Source of the DNA: Clostridia bacterium | GTDB lineage: Bacteria > Bacillota > Clostridia > Oscillospirales > Acutalibacteraceae | Length of the DNA: 64,000 bases | NCBI GenBank assembly: GCA_017521925.1 | Contig: JAFXBG010000002.1 | Location: 1-64,000, forward strand | Direction of reading: 5' to 3' | Shown here: positions 1-8,392 of the stretch, piece after piece | How positions within the stretch are numbered: position 1 is the first letter of the stretch | Layout: each line of letters opens with the position of its first letter | Translations under genes and position numbers: made by a program | Notes under the pieces: model-generated | Told to the model about the DNA's origin: nothing | Databases searched by the model: none | Seen by the model: the letters and a program-made list of their open reading frames with translations, nothing else

Positions 1-290
1 ATCCACATTATAATGGACATCTGCCAGAAGCCATCCCAAAAACCTGTCGCTCCGTTTATATAATACACCATAAACGGCACTAATGTAAACAACGGAAGAT
101 ACAAAGCAACTGACATCAACACAAAGCTTTTCTTGATTTTCTTTTTGGTTGTAAGCCCAAGCTCTACAACTCTTTTCTGAACATCATTTTCGTAAAGCGC
201 TACGCCGCCTACGGGTCCGTTTGCTATTGCTACAACGCAAACTAAAAGCAATACAAAGCACATTACAATTCCTTCTAAAACTAACAACAT
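1..290 (-). CDS. Hypothetical multi-pass membrane protein, C-terminus outside window
   Basis: The first 96 residues are visible; the rest lies before base 1. The protein starts MLLVLEGIVMCFVLLLVC, a hydrophobic helix, then a short loop with ANGPVGG, a basic stretch (TTKKKIKKS) and a second hydrophobic segment (FVLMSVALYLPLFTLVPF). The ATG at 290 is preceded by AAAGGAAAG. I do not recognise the family. Context is the best clue: its leader is a probable manganese riboswitch followed by a terminator, and genes under that riboswitch class usually export or handle Mn2+. A metal-homeostasis role is therefore inference only. Confidence 0.7.
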   Translation of the reverse strand, partial: MLLVLEGIVMCFVLLLVCVVAIANGPVGGVALYENDVQKRVVELGLTTKKKIKKSFVLMSVALYLPLFTLVPFMVYYINGATGFWDGFWQMSIIMW

Positions 291-303
291 AAAAATCTTT
301 CCT

Positions 304-348
304 TTCAAATAAAATAACCCAAGCACAGCCTTAAGCTATACTTGGGTT
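304..348 (-). terminator. Intrinsic terminator in the riboswitch leader
   Basis: On the minus strand AACCCAAG pairs with CTTGGGTT, with an inner AGC/GCT pair, and is followed by the U-rich ATTTTATTT. The 5' arm also contains GTATAGCTT, which can pair instead with AAGCTATAC at about 373-381, so the hairpin can be broken by an upstream antiterminator. It lies between the aptamer and the ATG at 290, where an expression platform is expected. Confidence 0.7.
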
Positions 349-390
349 TTAACTCTTATAAATAGACTCAATGTATAGCTTTATTCTATA

Positions 391-484
391 CATGAGTCTG
401 GCAATTTAAAACAAGCCAGACAGTTAAAAACTGCCAGGATGTTGACTTGCTACGGTATTTTACCGCTTGCTACTCCCTCATGGG
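391..484 (-). promoter_or_regulatory. yybP-ykoY (Mn2+) riboswitch aptamer
   Basis: Read on the minus strand: P1 is closed by CATGAG (477-482) and CTCATG (391-396). Just inside P1 come the two conserved loops of the family, GGGAGTAGC on the 5' side and GCCAGAC on the 3' side, with the conserved GTCAACAT between them. A 5-bp hairpin (GCGGTA/TACCGT) and a second (CTGGCAG/CTGTCTGGC) fill the arms. Downstream, AGACTCA.GTATAG (from 399) can pair with CTATACATTGAGTCT (to 364), which competes with P1. Known members sense Mn2+ and switch expression on; the ligand here is inferred from class. A covariance-model scan would confirm it. Confidence 0.8.
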
Positions 485-492
485 TTTACTGT

Positions 493-521
493 ATGATACA
501 CCTAAAAATCTGATTTGTCAA
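493..521 (-). promoter_or_regulatory. Sigma-A type promoter of the riboswitch transcript
   Basis: TTGACA (516-521) and TATCAT (493-498) are separated by 17 bp on the minus strand. Transcription would start near 486, only a few bases before the P1 stem of the aptamer. Confidence 0.75.
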
Positions 522-670
522 CAATTTTAAAGTGCAATCAGTCAGCAAGTGTGTATGTGTACTTACAGATTTCTCTTTCCTCGTCCTGATATGTACCCAT
601 ACCCTTGAACTCTTTCAAACAAACTGCACAAAGGGCGAAATTGAGGCTTTTATACCGCTGAACATCGCTT

Positions 671-704
671 AGCAAAAGAACTCCCGATTTTTAATCGGGA
701 GTTC
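671..704 (-). terminator. Intrinsic terminator after the dockerin/sigma operon
   Basis: GAACTCCCGAT pairs with ATCGGGAGTTC around a short A/T loop, an 11-bp stem followed by TTTT on the minus strand. It sits about 20 bp past the stop codon at 726. Confidence 0.8.
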
Positions 705-725
705 TGCTTAGCATAATGTATTTAA

Positions 726-3194
726 TTATTCTGTTATACGGACATGGGTGTTGCTATATACTGCATTTTGCACACCCCAAACCTCGTATGCATTGACCTC
801 TATAAGCGCATACTGATAGTTCATATCACAGAGGACTATGTCGGGTTTAAATAATCTTCGGTGAAGTGTGAGGGTATCTCCGCTTACTTTAATGCCATCG
901 ATAGTCTGATAACAGTTACTGCCACCTACACAGCTAAGTGAAATTACAAGAGCATTACTCATAAAATACAAATCGTCATACTCGTCACTTATGGTGGGCT
1001 TTTGATAGTAATCACCGTAGGAACTGCCTTGAATAGTATCAAGCACTGCTTTAAATTCAGCAACGTTTCTTACAATATAAAGCTTCGAGTCATCTGTGCC
1101 ATAGTACTCTACACGGCATTCTTCTTTTACTGAGAAAACTATTGCGGTGCCGTCACTGCCATTATCTTTTGGCACAGTTGTTTCAGGCACAGTTGCAGTT
1201 GTGACAACTTCATCAGGTTTGGGAGCAACAGTAGACTCTTCTTCGTTCTTGTCCTCATAGATATAGCTTTTTACATTCCATTTATTATTCGTAGTTTCGG
1301 TAGGATAGAAACCACAACCGTCTGAGATATCTGTAACTATATCAACCGTCTGAGGCATATTAGCCCCTGCCGAGAAAACTATGCCTGTGGTATCAGCAGG
1401 GATATAGGCTTTGAAAACATCCTGACCGTAGGGGTTGTTCTCTACATAATCCATCTCGGCACCGGGCCAGATTGTTTCATACTCACCGCCCCAGAAATGG
1501 ATATACACTTTAGACCAATTCTGAGTATTTGTAAAATATATAGCGATTTCTCTCTCGTATTTGTCAGGAAGTGTAACATCATCACCTATGGTAGCATAAG
1601 TAACGTTGTCTACAAGATTCTTTACATTTTTAACCGCATTTGCACTTACTTCAAGGAGAGCATAGCGGTAGTTCATATCTGTAAGAACAATGTCGGGTTT
1701 ATAAAGAGTTCTGCAAACTGTAAGTGTATCGCCATCTAAATTAAGAAAGTCAATAGTCTGGTAGCAGTTGCTTCCGCCTACGCAGTTGAGGGAAATAACG
1801 AGGGCATTGTTTTCGAAAAATTCGTCATTGTATTTTTCGCTGATAGTAGGAGTTGTGTAAAGACTTGAGTATATGCTGCCCTGAATCTTTGCAATAACAC
1901 TTGCCATTTCCTCTCTGGACTTAACAAGGTAAAGCTCGGTTTTTTCTGAACCGTAATACTCCACACGGAATTCTTCTGCAAGGTTGAAGCTTATTCTGTC
2001 CGCAGGCACTAAGGCATCAATCGCCGTCAAAAGTTCTGCTGTGGCATTGTCTACTTCTTGCTGAGATTTAGCACCGAACAATGCACCCATAGCACGATGC
2101 CACTTTTCACTTAAGTTGTCGGCACTTTCTTTTGTGTAGTCTGCTTTGTTAATAGCCTCTGCCTTCTGAATTGCTGAAAAGAGTGCTTCGGTGTCCCATT
2201 CATACATAACAAGACCGTTAATTGCACTTTCAAGTGCATCAGAATGAGCATTGTACTCTTCATCTGTAATATTAATCTGTTCTATAATCATAAGTCCGTC
2301 ATTATAAGCTTTAATCAGCTTATTATAGGACTCCATATCGTAATTGTTACCTGTGGAGCAAAGAATATGGTTTGCTACATTCATTAGTCTTTCAAATCTG
2401 TCCCGTGCATTCTCAAAAGGTAAGCTTTCTGTGGGGTCGGTAGCCTCGGTTGCTTTTGTTACCTCTGTAACCTCAGTCGCATCTGTGGGCAACACCTCAG
2501 CAGGGTCTGTTGTAATTACAGGTGCAGTTGTGGGTAAGCTCGCTTCTGTGGTAATATCAACCTTTTCGGTAGTATCTGTATTTAGAGTTGCAGTTTCACT
2601 TTCAACGGGCTTTGTAGCTTCTGTAAATTCCGGCTTAACTTCTATTTCTTCACCGATAACATCACTGAATATAAGTCCTGCAATGAATTTCTGGACTTCG
2701 GTTGCATCCTTGATGTTAAGCTTTCCGTCACCGTTCGCATCAGCCAAAGCTACACCAACAGATGATAGTGTAATTATATTTGCCAAATGTTTCTGAATAG
2801 CAGTTGCATCCCTGACATTTACTTTAGAATCCTCATTAACATCGCCTGCAAGGCGATAAATAGGCGCAGGTACAGTTGTGGTTTCAATCTGTGCCGACAA
2901 GGCATTGATTGCAGACTCAAGCTCGGCTTTTGCACTGTCTATCTCTTCCTGAGTTTTGCCGTAAAACAAAACTTTCATAGCTTTGTCGTAGGCAAGCTTA
3001 TAGTCGGCTAAGCTTTCCTCGGTAAAATCGTATTCTTCTAAAAGCTTATCGCCTCTGTTCATTAAGGCAACAAGATTATATGTGGACACTGTCGCCTCTG
3101 TTTCTTCATTTGTTTCTGCATTTACCGAAAGCATAGGCACAAACAACGAAACCGCCATTAAAAGAACAAGAACTAAAGATATAACTTTACGCAT
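726..3194 (-). CDS. Secreted dockerin protein with FIVAR-like helices and a CBM26-type starch-binding module
   Basis: The 822-residue protein starts at MRKVISLVL with AAAGGAG 9 bases upstream; the longer open frame has no ribosome site. Order: signal peptide 1-26; helical FIVAR-like repeat about 40-105; type I dockerin pair about 115-178 (GDVNEDSKVNVRDAT and DANGDGKLNIKDAT); Thr/Pro/Glu-rich linker to about 265; two more helical repeats; a module with EFRVEYYG...GGSNCYQTID; a CBM26-like starch-binding module near 575-665 (IYFTNTQNWSKVYIHFWGG, IWPG); linker; and a second copy of the GGSNCYQTID module at the C-terminus. No catalytic domain is seen. It probably binds starch and docks to a scaffold through a cohesin. 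It is the last gene of the sigma/anti-sigma operon. Confidence 0.85.
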   Translation of the reverse strand: MRKVISLVLVLLMAVSLFVPMLSVNAETNEETEATVSTYNLVALMNRGDKLLEEYDFTEESLADYKLAYDKAMKVLFYGKTQEEIDSAKAELESAINALSAQIETTTVPAPIYRLAGDVNEDSKVNVRDATAIQKHLANIITLSSVGVALADANGDGKLNIKDATEVQKFIAGLIFSDVIGEEIEVKPEFTEATKPVESETATLNTDTTEKVDITTEASLPTTAPVITTDPAEVLPTDATEVTEVTKATEATDPTESLPFENARDRFERLMNVANHILCSTGNNYDMESYNKLIKAYNDGLMIIEQINITDEEYNAHSDALESAINGLVMYEWDTEALFSAIQKAEAINKADYTKESADNLSEKWHRAMGALFGAKSQQEVDNATAELLTAIDALVPADRISFNLAEEFRVEYYGSEKTELYLVKSREEMASVIAKIQGSIYSSLYTTPTISEKYNDEFFENNALVISLNCVGGSNCYQTIDFLNLDGDTLTVCRTLYKPDIVLTDMNYRYALLEVSANAVKNVKNLVDNVTYATIGDDVTLPDKYEREIAIYFTNTQNWSKVYIHFWGGEYETIWPGAEMDYVENNPYGQDVFKAYIPADTTGIVFSAGANMPQTVDIVTDISDGCGFYPTETTNNKWNVKSYIYEDKNEEESTVAPKPDEVVTTATVPETTVPKDNGSDGTAIVFSVKEECRVEYYGTDDSKLYIVRNVAEFKAVLDTIQGSSYGDYYQKPTISDEYDDLYFMSNALVISLSCVGGSNCYQTIDGIKVSGDTLTLHRRLFKPDIVLCDMNYQYALIEVNAYEVWGVQNAVYSNTHVRITE

Positions 3195-3273
3195 AATAAC
3201 ACTCCTTTGTAGTTTGATAAAAAATATCTTTCTACCTTTAATACAAATAAGTCTTTCAAAAAATCTCAAAAAA

Positions 3274-4707
3274 TCAGTACAAAGAATCAATTATTTTTGC
3301 CACGAATTTCTGAATAATTGTTGCATCTCTTATTGTAATCTTTCCGTCTGTGTTAACATCTGCATTTTTGTAACTGAAATCTTCTGCAGTTTCATCAATA
3401 ATAAGTGCGATAAAACGCTGAATCTGGGTAGCATCCTTGATGTTAACTTTATTGTCGCAGTTAGTGTCCCCCAAGCTTCTCACATTCCAAGCAAGGGACA
3501 AAAGCTCCTCTTTTCTTTCGCTTGCTAAGTTCTTTGCCGAGGATATTTTAGAACCTTCGTGAAGAAGGAAACCATCCGACTGACCGATAAAATATCCGTC
3601 GTCTGTTATTATGTCCTGAGGTTTTGTAGGCTCTGCCGTTGTTGTAACCTCGGCAGTAGTAATAGTAGGCTCGCTTGTGGTAGTAGGGATAATCGTAGCA
3701 GTTGAAGTCTCCGTAGGGTCGGTGGAAATAGTAGTAAAATCATCCCATCCGCTTGAAGGCGGCACATCTTCAATACCTGCAGAAGCCTGAGGGTTATTAT
3801 CCGTTGGCTCTATTGGCGGAAGCGGAAAGAAATGTGTAGTTTCTGTCGGGTCTGTGTTTATGCTTGTAACCTGAGTGGTTTCGGTAGGTGCGGTAGAGGT
3901 TATAGGTGCGGTGCTACTCTCGGTAGGCATTGTAGTTGCTACAGTAGTTTCCTTAAAATAAGGAAACTTTGCAATACAGTTATAAAAAGCATCCTCTGCA
4001 ACAAACTTAAATTCTCTGTCGGCACCCTTAATTTCAGCAAGAGCATTACTTTCAGCAAAGGCACGGGCATATATGTTTTCAAGACTTTTGGGAAGTGCAA
4101 TACTCTCAAGTCCTGAGCCGTAAAAAGCATAGTCATAAATATCTTTAAGATTTTCAGGCAGTCTGACATCTTTAAGACTTTGACAATAACTGAAAGCACC
4201 AACAGGAATATTCTCTGAGATCATAGGGAGATTTACAGATTCAAGTCGGGTACAGCCGTAAAACATATACTTACCCAGCATACCTTTATCTTCAGCGAAG
4301 GTTACGTTTTTTAAATTAACACAATCTCTGAACACACCCTGACCGACTGTTTTAATAGTAGTAGGTAGTTTGGCTGACTCCAACAAAGAACTGTAAAAGA
4401 ACGCTTCATCTTTAAGAGTGGTTATACCCTCAGATATATTAACTTCCTTTACGTTTGTGCCATAGAAAGCCAGTGGCTCAATGGATGCAACAGGCAAATC
4501 GTCAATTAAGCCGGGTACAGTTACTTCACTATCTGTCCCTATATAGCAATGAATTGTTATAGTTTTATCCGATAAAACCTCATATATAAAATCATCGTTA
4601 TAGTAAAGTTCCCGCTCATCCGACTCTGCCTTTGTAAAAGTTACTGCAGAAAACACCAGAGTCAGCATCAGAATAAGACTGACAGACATTTTAATTCTTT
4701 TGCTCAT
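3274..4707 (-). CDS. Secreted BspA-type leucine-rich-repeat protein with C-terminal dockerin
   Basis: 477 residues. Signal peptide 1-27, then about six LRR_5 (BspA-like) repeats at 60-240 in the pattern V.L...V..IG..AF..C..L..V..P. A Thr/Pro/Glu-rich linker follows (245-345). The C-terminus is a complete type I dockerin at about 405-477 with two Ca-binding loops, GDTNCDNKVNIKDAT and ADVNTDGKITIRDAT. The ATG is preceded by GGGGGAAAGGA. LRR_5 proteins usually mediate binding to surfaces or proteins; no enzyme domain is present. It lies 79 bp upstream of the CBM26 dockerin gene and 13 bp after the anti-sigma-like gene, so the four genes look co-transcribed. Confidence 0.85.
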   Translation of the reverse strand: MSKRIKMSVSLILMLTLVFSAVTFTKAESDERELYYNDDFIYEVLSDKTITIHCYIGTDSEVTVPGLIDDLPVASIEPLAFYGTNVKEVNISEGITTLKDEAFFYSSLLESAKLPTTIKTVGQGVFRDCVNLKNVTFAEDKGMLGKYMFYGCTRLESVNLPMISENIPVGAFSYCQSLKDVRLPENLKDIYDYAFYGSGLESIALPKSLENIYARAFAESNALAEIKGADREFKFVAEDAFYNCIAKFPYFKETTVATTMPTESSTAPITSTAPTETTQVTSINTDPTETTHFFPLPPIEPTDNNPQASAGIEDVPPSSGWDDFTTISTDPTETSTATIIPTTTSEPTITTAEVTTTAEPTKPQDIITDDGYFIGQSDGFLLHEGSKISSAKNLASERKEELLSLAWNVRSLGDTNCDNKVNIKDATQIQRFIALIIDETAEDFSYKNADVNTDGKITIRDATIIQKFVAKIIDSLY

Positions 4708-4720
4708 TTTCCTTTCCCCC

Positions 4721-5653
4721 TTACTCTATCTCAGTTACAGCATTAACCGAATATGTGTAATTACTCAGCTTTATCTCGCCGTTTTTGATTTCAAACACAC
4801 GCCACACATTATCGGCTGTTTCTATATCTAATGTGTAGGTGCTAACCAATTTGTTTCCCTGATAAAGCGTAACCTTTGGCTTGGCCTCAAAAAGGCTCAA
4901 TTTACTGTTTTCCTTAAGTGCAGAATAAGAGCATACGGAAAAACGCCACAAAGAATTATCGTCCGCATTAAAGGTAATGGTTTCGGGGCCGTCCCCTGTT
5001 TCGTTGTCAACGTCGAGGGCGGCTAAAACCGCTCCGTTTTCGTCTTTTATATCGCTTTTATAGTAATTTATCTTCTCTGTATTATCGTGAGCAGTAACGC
5101 TTAAGTGGGCGTCAAGGTCGCACTCTTTACCCCAAGTAAGCACCGCACGATAGGTATCATCATTCATTATGGGGCTTATGTAGTAATTGCCGTCCTTGGC
5201 AGACTCTTCAAGGGTAATAAAACCATCAGCAGTAACCTCTACCGTGCAATCTTCATCAGTCGGGAGTGTTACTGTGGCTGTGCCGTTTTCATCTGTAAAA
5301 GCTGTAATATCCTCGCCGTTTTTATCTTTTATCCTCTCTCCCGAGGGGGATATAAAAGCAATTTTCGCACCGTATATACCTTTTAGATTTGTAGCAGACA
5401 TAACTCTGAAATTAAGAGTTACATCTTGATTCTTCAAAAAGTTAAATGATAAGAATATAGACAACCCTATGCAAACCACAAGCACCGCCGCGACTAAAGA
5501 GGTTACAAGCTTACGATTATTATAGAACATATATTTTTGCGGTTCTTGGGTTTTCTTCTTAAGATTAGAGAGGATTTCGGCTTGATAATCGACGGGAAGT
5601 TCTGCTGATTCTATGTAATTTTTATATTCAGTGCTAAACTTCTTATCAGTCAA
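4721..5653 (-). CDS. Membrane-anchored anti-sigma-like protein with extracytoplasmic sensor domain
   Basis: About 310 residues: a cytoplasmic N-terminal stretch of about 50, one transmembrane helix (KLVTSLVAAVLVVCIGLSIF), then an outside region with a carboxypeptidase-regulatory-like beta fold (YGAKIAFISPSGERI, FTDENGTATVTLPTD) and a domain starting LTWGKECDLDAHL that resembles the DUF2135/YfaP type. There is no zinc-binding HxxxCxxC motif. Start: AGGAG abuts the ATG at 5662 with no spacing, whereas it sits 9 bases before the in-frame TTG at 5653, which I prefer. It overlaps the 3' end of the ECF sigma gene, the usual anti-sigma arrangement. That it holds the sigma factor until an outside ligand binds is inference. 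Confidence 0.7.
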   Translation of the reverse strand: MTDKKFSTEYKNYIESAELPVDYQAEILSNLKKKTQEPQKYMFYNNRKLVTSLVAAVLVVCIGLSIFLSFNFLKNQDVTLNFRVMSATNLKGIYGAKIAFISPSGERIKDKNGEDITAFTDENGTATVTLPTDEDCTVEVTADGFITLEESAKDGNYYISPIMNDDTYRAVLTWGKECDLDAHLSVTAHDNTEKINYYKSDIKDENGAVLAALDVDNETGDGPETITFNADDNSLWRFSVCSYSALKENSKLSLFEAKPKVTLYQGNKLVSTYTLDIETADNVWRVFEIKNGEIKLSNYTYSVNAVTEIE

Positions 5654-6122
5654 AATAATCATCTCCTATCTTTTTCTTTAGTAAATTTCGTCCTCGTTGA
5701 AGACGGGTTGCCACCGCTGACTCGGTGAGGTTAATAATATTTCCTATTTCTTTTTGGCTGTACCCTTCATAGTAGTACAAATGAATTACGATTCTGTATT
5801 TGTGAGGTAACGATTTGATTGCATCGCTCAAGCCTGTGTTGTAACTGTCCGAAACAGTTATGCTCTCATCAAGCTCAGCATAATTTTTGCGGTAAGCAGA
5901 GGCAATGTAGTTCTTGCATATGTTTATGGTAACACGAATAAGCCACGCCTTTTCATGTTCGTCTGATTTAAACTTGGGAGCTTTGGTAAGATATCTCAAA
6001 AAAGCCTCCTGCACCATATCCTGTGCGTCATCCATATTCTGAGTATATGTAAAAGCAACTCGCATCAAGCTGTCGCCGTAAAGCTTCAACGCTTCTTCTG
6101 TTCTCTTGTAGTCGCAAGACAT
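5646..6122 (-). CDS. ECF-type RNA polymerase sigma factor
   Basis: 158 residues with both sigma-70 regions of the ECF class: region 2 at about 10-75 (AFTYTQNMDDAQDMVQEAFL, then HEKAWLIRVTINICKNY) and region 4 at about 95-150 (LPHKYRIVIHLYYYEGYSQKEIG, then an HTH ending ATRLQRGRNLLKKK). The start has AGGGGGTGG a few bases upstream. It is the first gene of an operon that continues into an anti-sigma-like membrane protein and two dockerin proteins. By analogy with SigI/RsgI control of cellulosome genes in Clostridium thermocellum, it may direct carbohydrate-induced expression; here the sigma is ECF type, not SigI. Confidence 0.9.
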   Translation of the reverse strand: MSCDYKRTEEALKLYGDSLMRVAFTYTQNMDDAQDMVQEAFLRYLTKAPKFKSDEHEKAWLIRVTINICKNYIASAYRKNYAELDESITVSDSYNTGLSDAIKSLPHKYRIVIHLYYYEGYSQKEIGNIINLTESAVATRLQRGRNLLKKKIGDDYFD

Positions 6123-6416
6123 CCTACCACCCCCTTACAAATATAATACAATCAAAAGCCTAAAAATATCTCAAAAATTATTCATTACTATTTTATCTGC
6201 ACTCATTCTAAAAATCAACCAAATGATAGAATATATACAATTATCAGATGTCATTTTCAATTTATTTCTGATAGCACTTCTCTTAATAGTTCTCTTAAAT
6301 ATCAGGTCCTTTATATTATCTGACCGATTAGTATTATCTTTTGCGATTTTATTTATTATCGAAAATTTCGATACTTAGAATTGAAAATAATGGATTTGCT
6401 TTTTTCAGAAAAATTA
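6123..6416. other. Gene-free divergent spacer
   Basis: An AT-rich spacer between the divergent ECF sigma gene and the ilv leader. It contains no convincing open frame or hairpin. It should hold the promoter of the sigma operon, but I could not pick a consensus one with confidence. Confidence 0.5.
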
Positions 6417-6445
6417 TTGACAACTGACAGAAACGGGAGTAGAAT
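6417..6445 (+). promoter_or_regulatory. Promoter of the T-box/ilv transcript
   Basis: TTGACA (6417-6422), a 17-bp spacer, then TAGAAT (6440-6445). The predicted start near 6452 is just ahead of T-box stem I. Confidence 0.8.
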
Positions 6446-6451
6446 ACACAA

Positions 6452-6757
6452 CAAATTTAAAATATTTTTCAAAGGCGTCGATGAAGACGGAATCTATAAG
6501 TTGTTTTCCCAGAGAGTCGGGGGTGGTGCGATCCCGATATAACACATTAGAATTTCCTATCCCTTCTGAGCCGGAAGCCCCAAAGGTTCAAACACCCAGT
6601 AGGCGTTTCCCGTGTTTGCTACGTTAGTGTATAGAAGTTATTGGACTTCGAAGAGGTGGCGGATTTTTATATCCGCAATTTGAGTGGTACCGCGAGTGAT
6701 ATTAAATTTTTCACCCGTCTCAAAGTGTTTAGTTGCTTTGAGGCGGGTTTATTTTTT
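6452..6757 (+). promoter_or_regulatory. T-box riboswitch, probably isoleucine-specific
   Basis: The diagnostic T-box TGGTACCGCG lies at 6685-6694. Stem I shows the AGAGAGTCGGGGGTGGTGCGA apical region in pieces, and the specifier side reads CCTATCCCTTCTGAGC, where ATC (Ile) is the codon that fits the downstream genes. The leader ends in a strong terminator, ACCCG.CTCAAAG (from 6713) against CTTTGAG.CGGGT (to 6748), followed by TTATTTTTT. Uncharged tRNA bound through the specifier and the T-box would form the antiterminator and open ilvA-ilvD. The specifier assignment is inference. Confidence 0.88.
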
Positions 6758-6798
6758 GCCTTAAAGCATAAAGTATTTATGTGAAAGGCGGAATAAAT

Positions 6799-7992
6799 AT
6801 GTTATCTCTTGACAAGGTGTTCAATGCACAAATGGTGCTGAAAAACATTATTCGCGAAACAAAATTGGTAAGAGCCTACGGAATAGCTCCCGACTCTGAG
6901 CTTTATTTAAAGCCCGAAAATTTACAGATTACAGGTTCTTTCAAGGTGCGAGGCTCAGCTTACAAAATAGCAATGCTATCCGAGGAAGAAAAGGCAAAGG
7001 GAGTTATAGCTTGCTCGGCAGGAAACCACGCTCAGGGTGTGGCTTTGGCGGCAACAAAAAACGGCATTAAATCTCTTATCTGCCTACCTGACTCGGCTCC
7101 CATATCCAAGGTTGAAGCAACAAAGGGTTTTGGCGCTGATGTGTGTATGGTGGCAGGTTGCTATGACGACGCATATCAGAAAGCTTTGGAGCTTAAAGAA
7201 AAAGAGGGCTACACCTTTGTGCATCCCTTTGATGATGAAAACGTTATTGCAGGTCAAGGTACAATCGCTCTTGAAATCTTAAATGACCTTGATAATATCG
7301 ACGCTATTGTAGTACCTGTAGGCGGTGGCGGTTTGCTTTCGGGAATCGCTTACACAGTAAAGCAGATACGGCCTTCCGTAAAGGTTTACGGGGTACAGGT
7401 CAAGGGTGCTCCAAGTATGTATAAGTCCCTGAAGGCAGGCAAAATTGAGTGTCTTAAATCTGTGCAGACAATTGCTGACGGAATTGCAGTTAAAGAGCCG
7501 GGAGAGAACACCTTTGCAATAGCAAGCGAATATGTTGACGATGTAGTGCTTGTTTCTGACGATGAGGTTGCAAGCGCCATCTTAGCACTTATTGAAAAGC
7601 AGAAGATGATCGCAGAAGGCGCAGGTGCAACTGCTGTGGCGGCTGTGATGTTTGATAAACTACCGCTTAAAGGCAAGCGGGTTGTATGCGTTGTATCCGG
7701 CGGAAATATTGACGTTACAAGTCTTTCCCGAGTAATTGACCGAGGACTTTTAAATTCAGGAAGGTCTTCAAGCCTTCTTATCGAGCTTATTGACAAACCA
7801 GGTCAACTTAAAGAAATATCAAGAATCATTGCAGACTTAGGCGGTAACGTTACAGGGGTTCACTACGAAAAAGGCAACACCAAAAGCGTTAACGGATGTT
7901 TCCTCAGAATCGAAATGGAAACAAGAGATTATGACCACGTTAATTTAATAACCGAGTCCCTCAAAAATGAGGGGTTCAAAATAGTAGTGTAA
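6799..7992 (+). CDS. ilvA: Threonine dehydratase (threonine ammonia-lyase) with ACT domain
   Basis: Converts threonine to 2-oxobutanoate and ammonia, the first step to isoleucine, using PLP. The PLP lysine is K49 in GSFKVRGSA; the SAGNHAQG loop and the GGGGLLSG phosphate-binding loop are present. A single C-terminal ACT domain (about 325-397, LLIELIDKPGQLKEIS) makes it the roughly 400-residue type rather than the 514-residue E. coli IlvA. The ATG at 6799 is chosen because AAAGGCGG precedes it; the GTG at 6781 has no such site. It is the first gene after the T-box, and RidA follows directly. Confidence 0.92.
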   Translation: MLSLDKVFNAQMVLKNIIRETKLVRAYGIAPDSELYLKPENLQITGSFKVRGSAYKIAMLSEEEKAKGVIACSAGNHAQGVALAATKNGIKSLICLPDSAPISKVEATKGFGADVCMVAGCYDDAYQKALELKEKEGYTFVHPFDDENVIAGQGTIALEILNDLDNIDAIVVPVGGGGLLSGIAYTVKQIRPSVKVYGVQVKGAPSMYKSLKAGKIECLKSVQTIADGIAVKEPGENTFAIASEYVDDVVLVSDDEVASAILALIEKQKMIAEGAGATAVAAVMFDKLPLKGKRVVCVVSGGNIDVTSLSRVIDRGLLNSGRSSSLLIELIDKPGQLKEISRIIADLGGNVTGVHYEKGNTKSVNGCFLRIEMETRDYDHVNLITESLKNEGFKIVV

Positions 7993-8010
7993 TTGAGAGG
8001 AGATAAAAAT

Positions 8011-8388
8011 ATGAACACAAAAGTTACAACAAACAAAGCACCTCAGGCTATTGGCCCATATTCACAGGCAGTGGTACTTGGTAACCTGATTTTCACCTCA
8101 GGTCAGATTGCACTGAACCCCAAAACAGGCTCTCTTGAGGGAGAAAACATTAATGAGCAGACTCACAGAGTATGCAAAAATCTTAGAGCAGTCTTGGAGG
8201 CTTCAGGCTCAGGTTTTGAATATGTAGTCAAGACAACTTGCTTCTTAAAAGATATGAATGACTTTGCAGACTTCAACAGTGTTTACGGAGAGTATTTTAC
8301 AGAAAAGCCTGCCAGAAGCTGTGTAGCAGTTAAAGAGCTACCCAAGGGTGCTTTGGTAGAGGTTGAAGTAATAGCAGAAAAGGAGTGA
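8011..8388 (+). CDS. ridA: RidA family enamine/imine deaminase
   Basis: 125 residues, full length for the Rid/YjgF/UK114 family. It carries IGPYSQAV near the N-terminus, the arginine of the active cleft (ARSCVAV) and LVEVEVIA at the end. RidA hydrolyses the reactive 2-aminoacrylate and 2-aminocrotonate enamines released by PLP dehydratases. Its position right behind ilvA, 18 bases after that stop, fits detoxification of IlvA by-products. The ATG at 8011 follows GAGAGGAG; the upstream in-frame TTG does not. Confidence 0.92.
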   Translation: MNTKVTTNKAPQAIGPYSQAVVLGNLIFTSGQIALNPKTGSLEGENINEQTHRVCKNLRAVLEASGSGFEYVVKTTCFLKDMNDFADFNSVYGEYFTEKPARSCVAVKELPKGALVEVEVIAEKE

Positions 8389-8392
8389 TACA

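Noticed and set aside
538-700. Open minus-strand frame of about 50 codons ending FKGMGTYQDEEREICKYTYT, upstream of the riboswitch promoter
   Set aside because: It has no start codon with a ribosome site, runs back into a terminator hairpin and matches no family I know. It may be a gene remnant, but I cannot support it.
2344-2796. 150-codon plus-strand frame rich in Ser/Val
   Set aside because: Antisense of the Thr/Glu-rich linker of the dockerin protein; repeats in the linker keep the opposite frame open.
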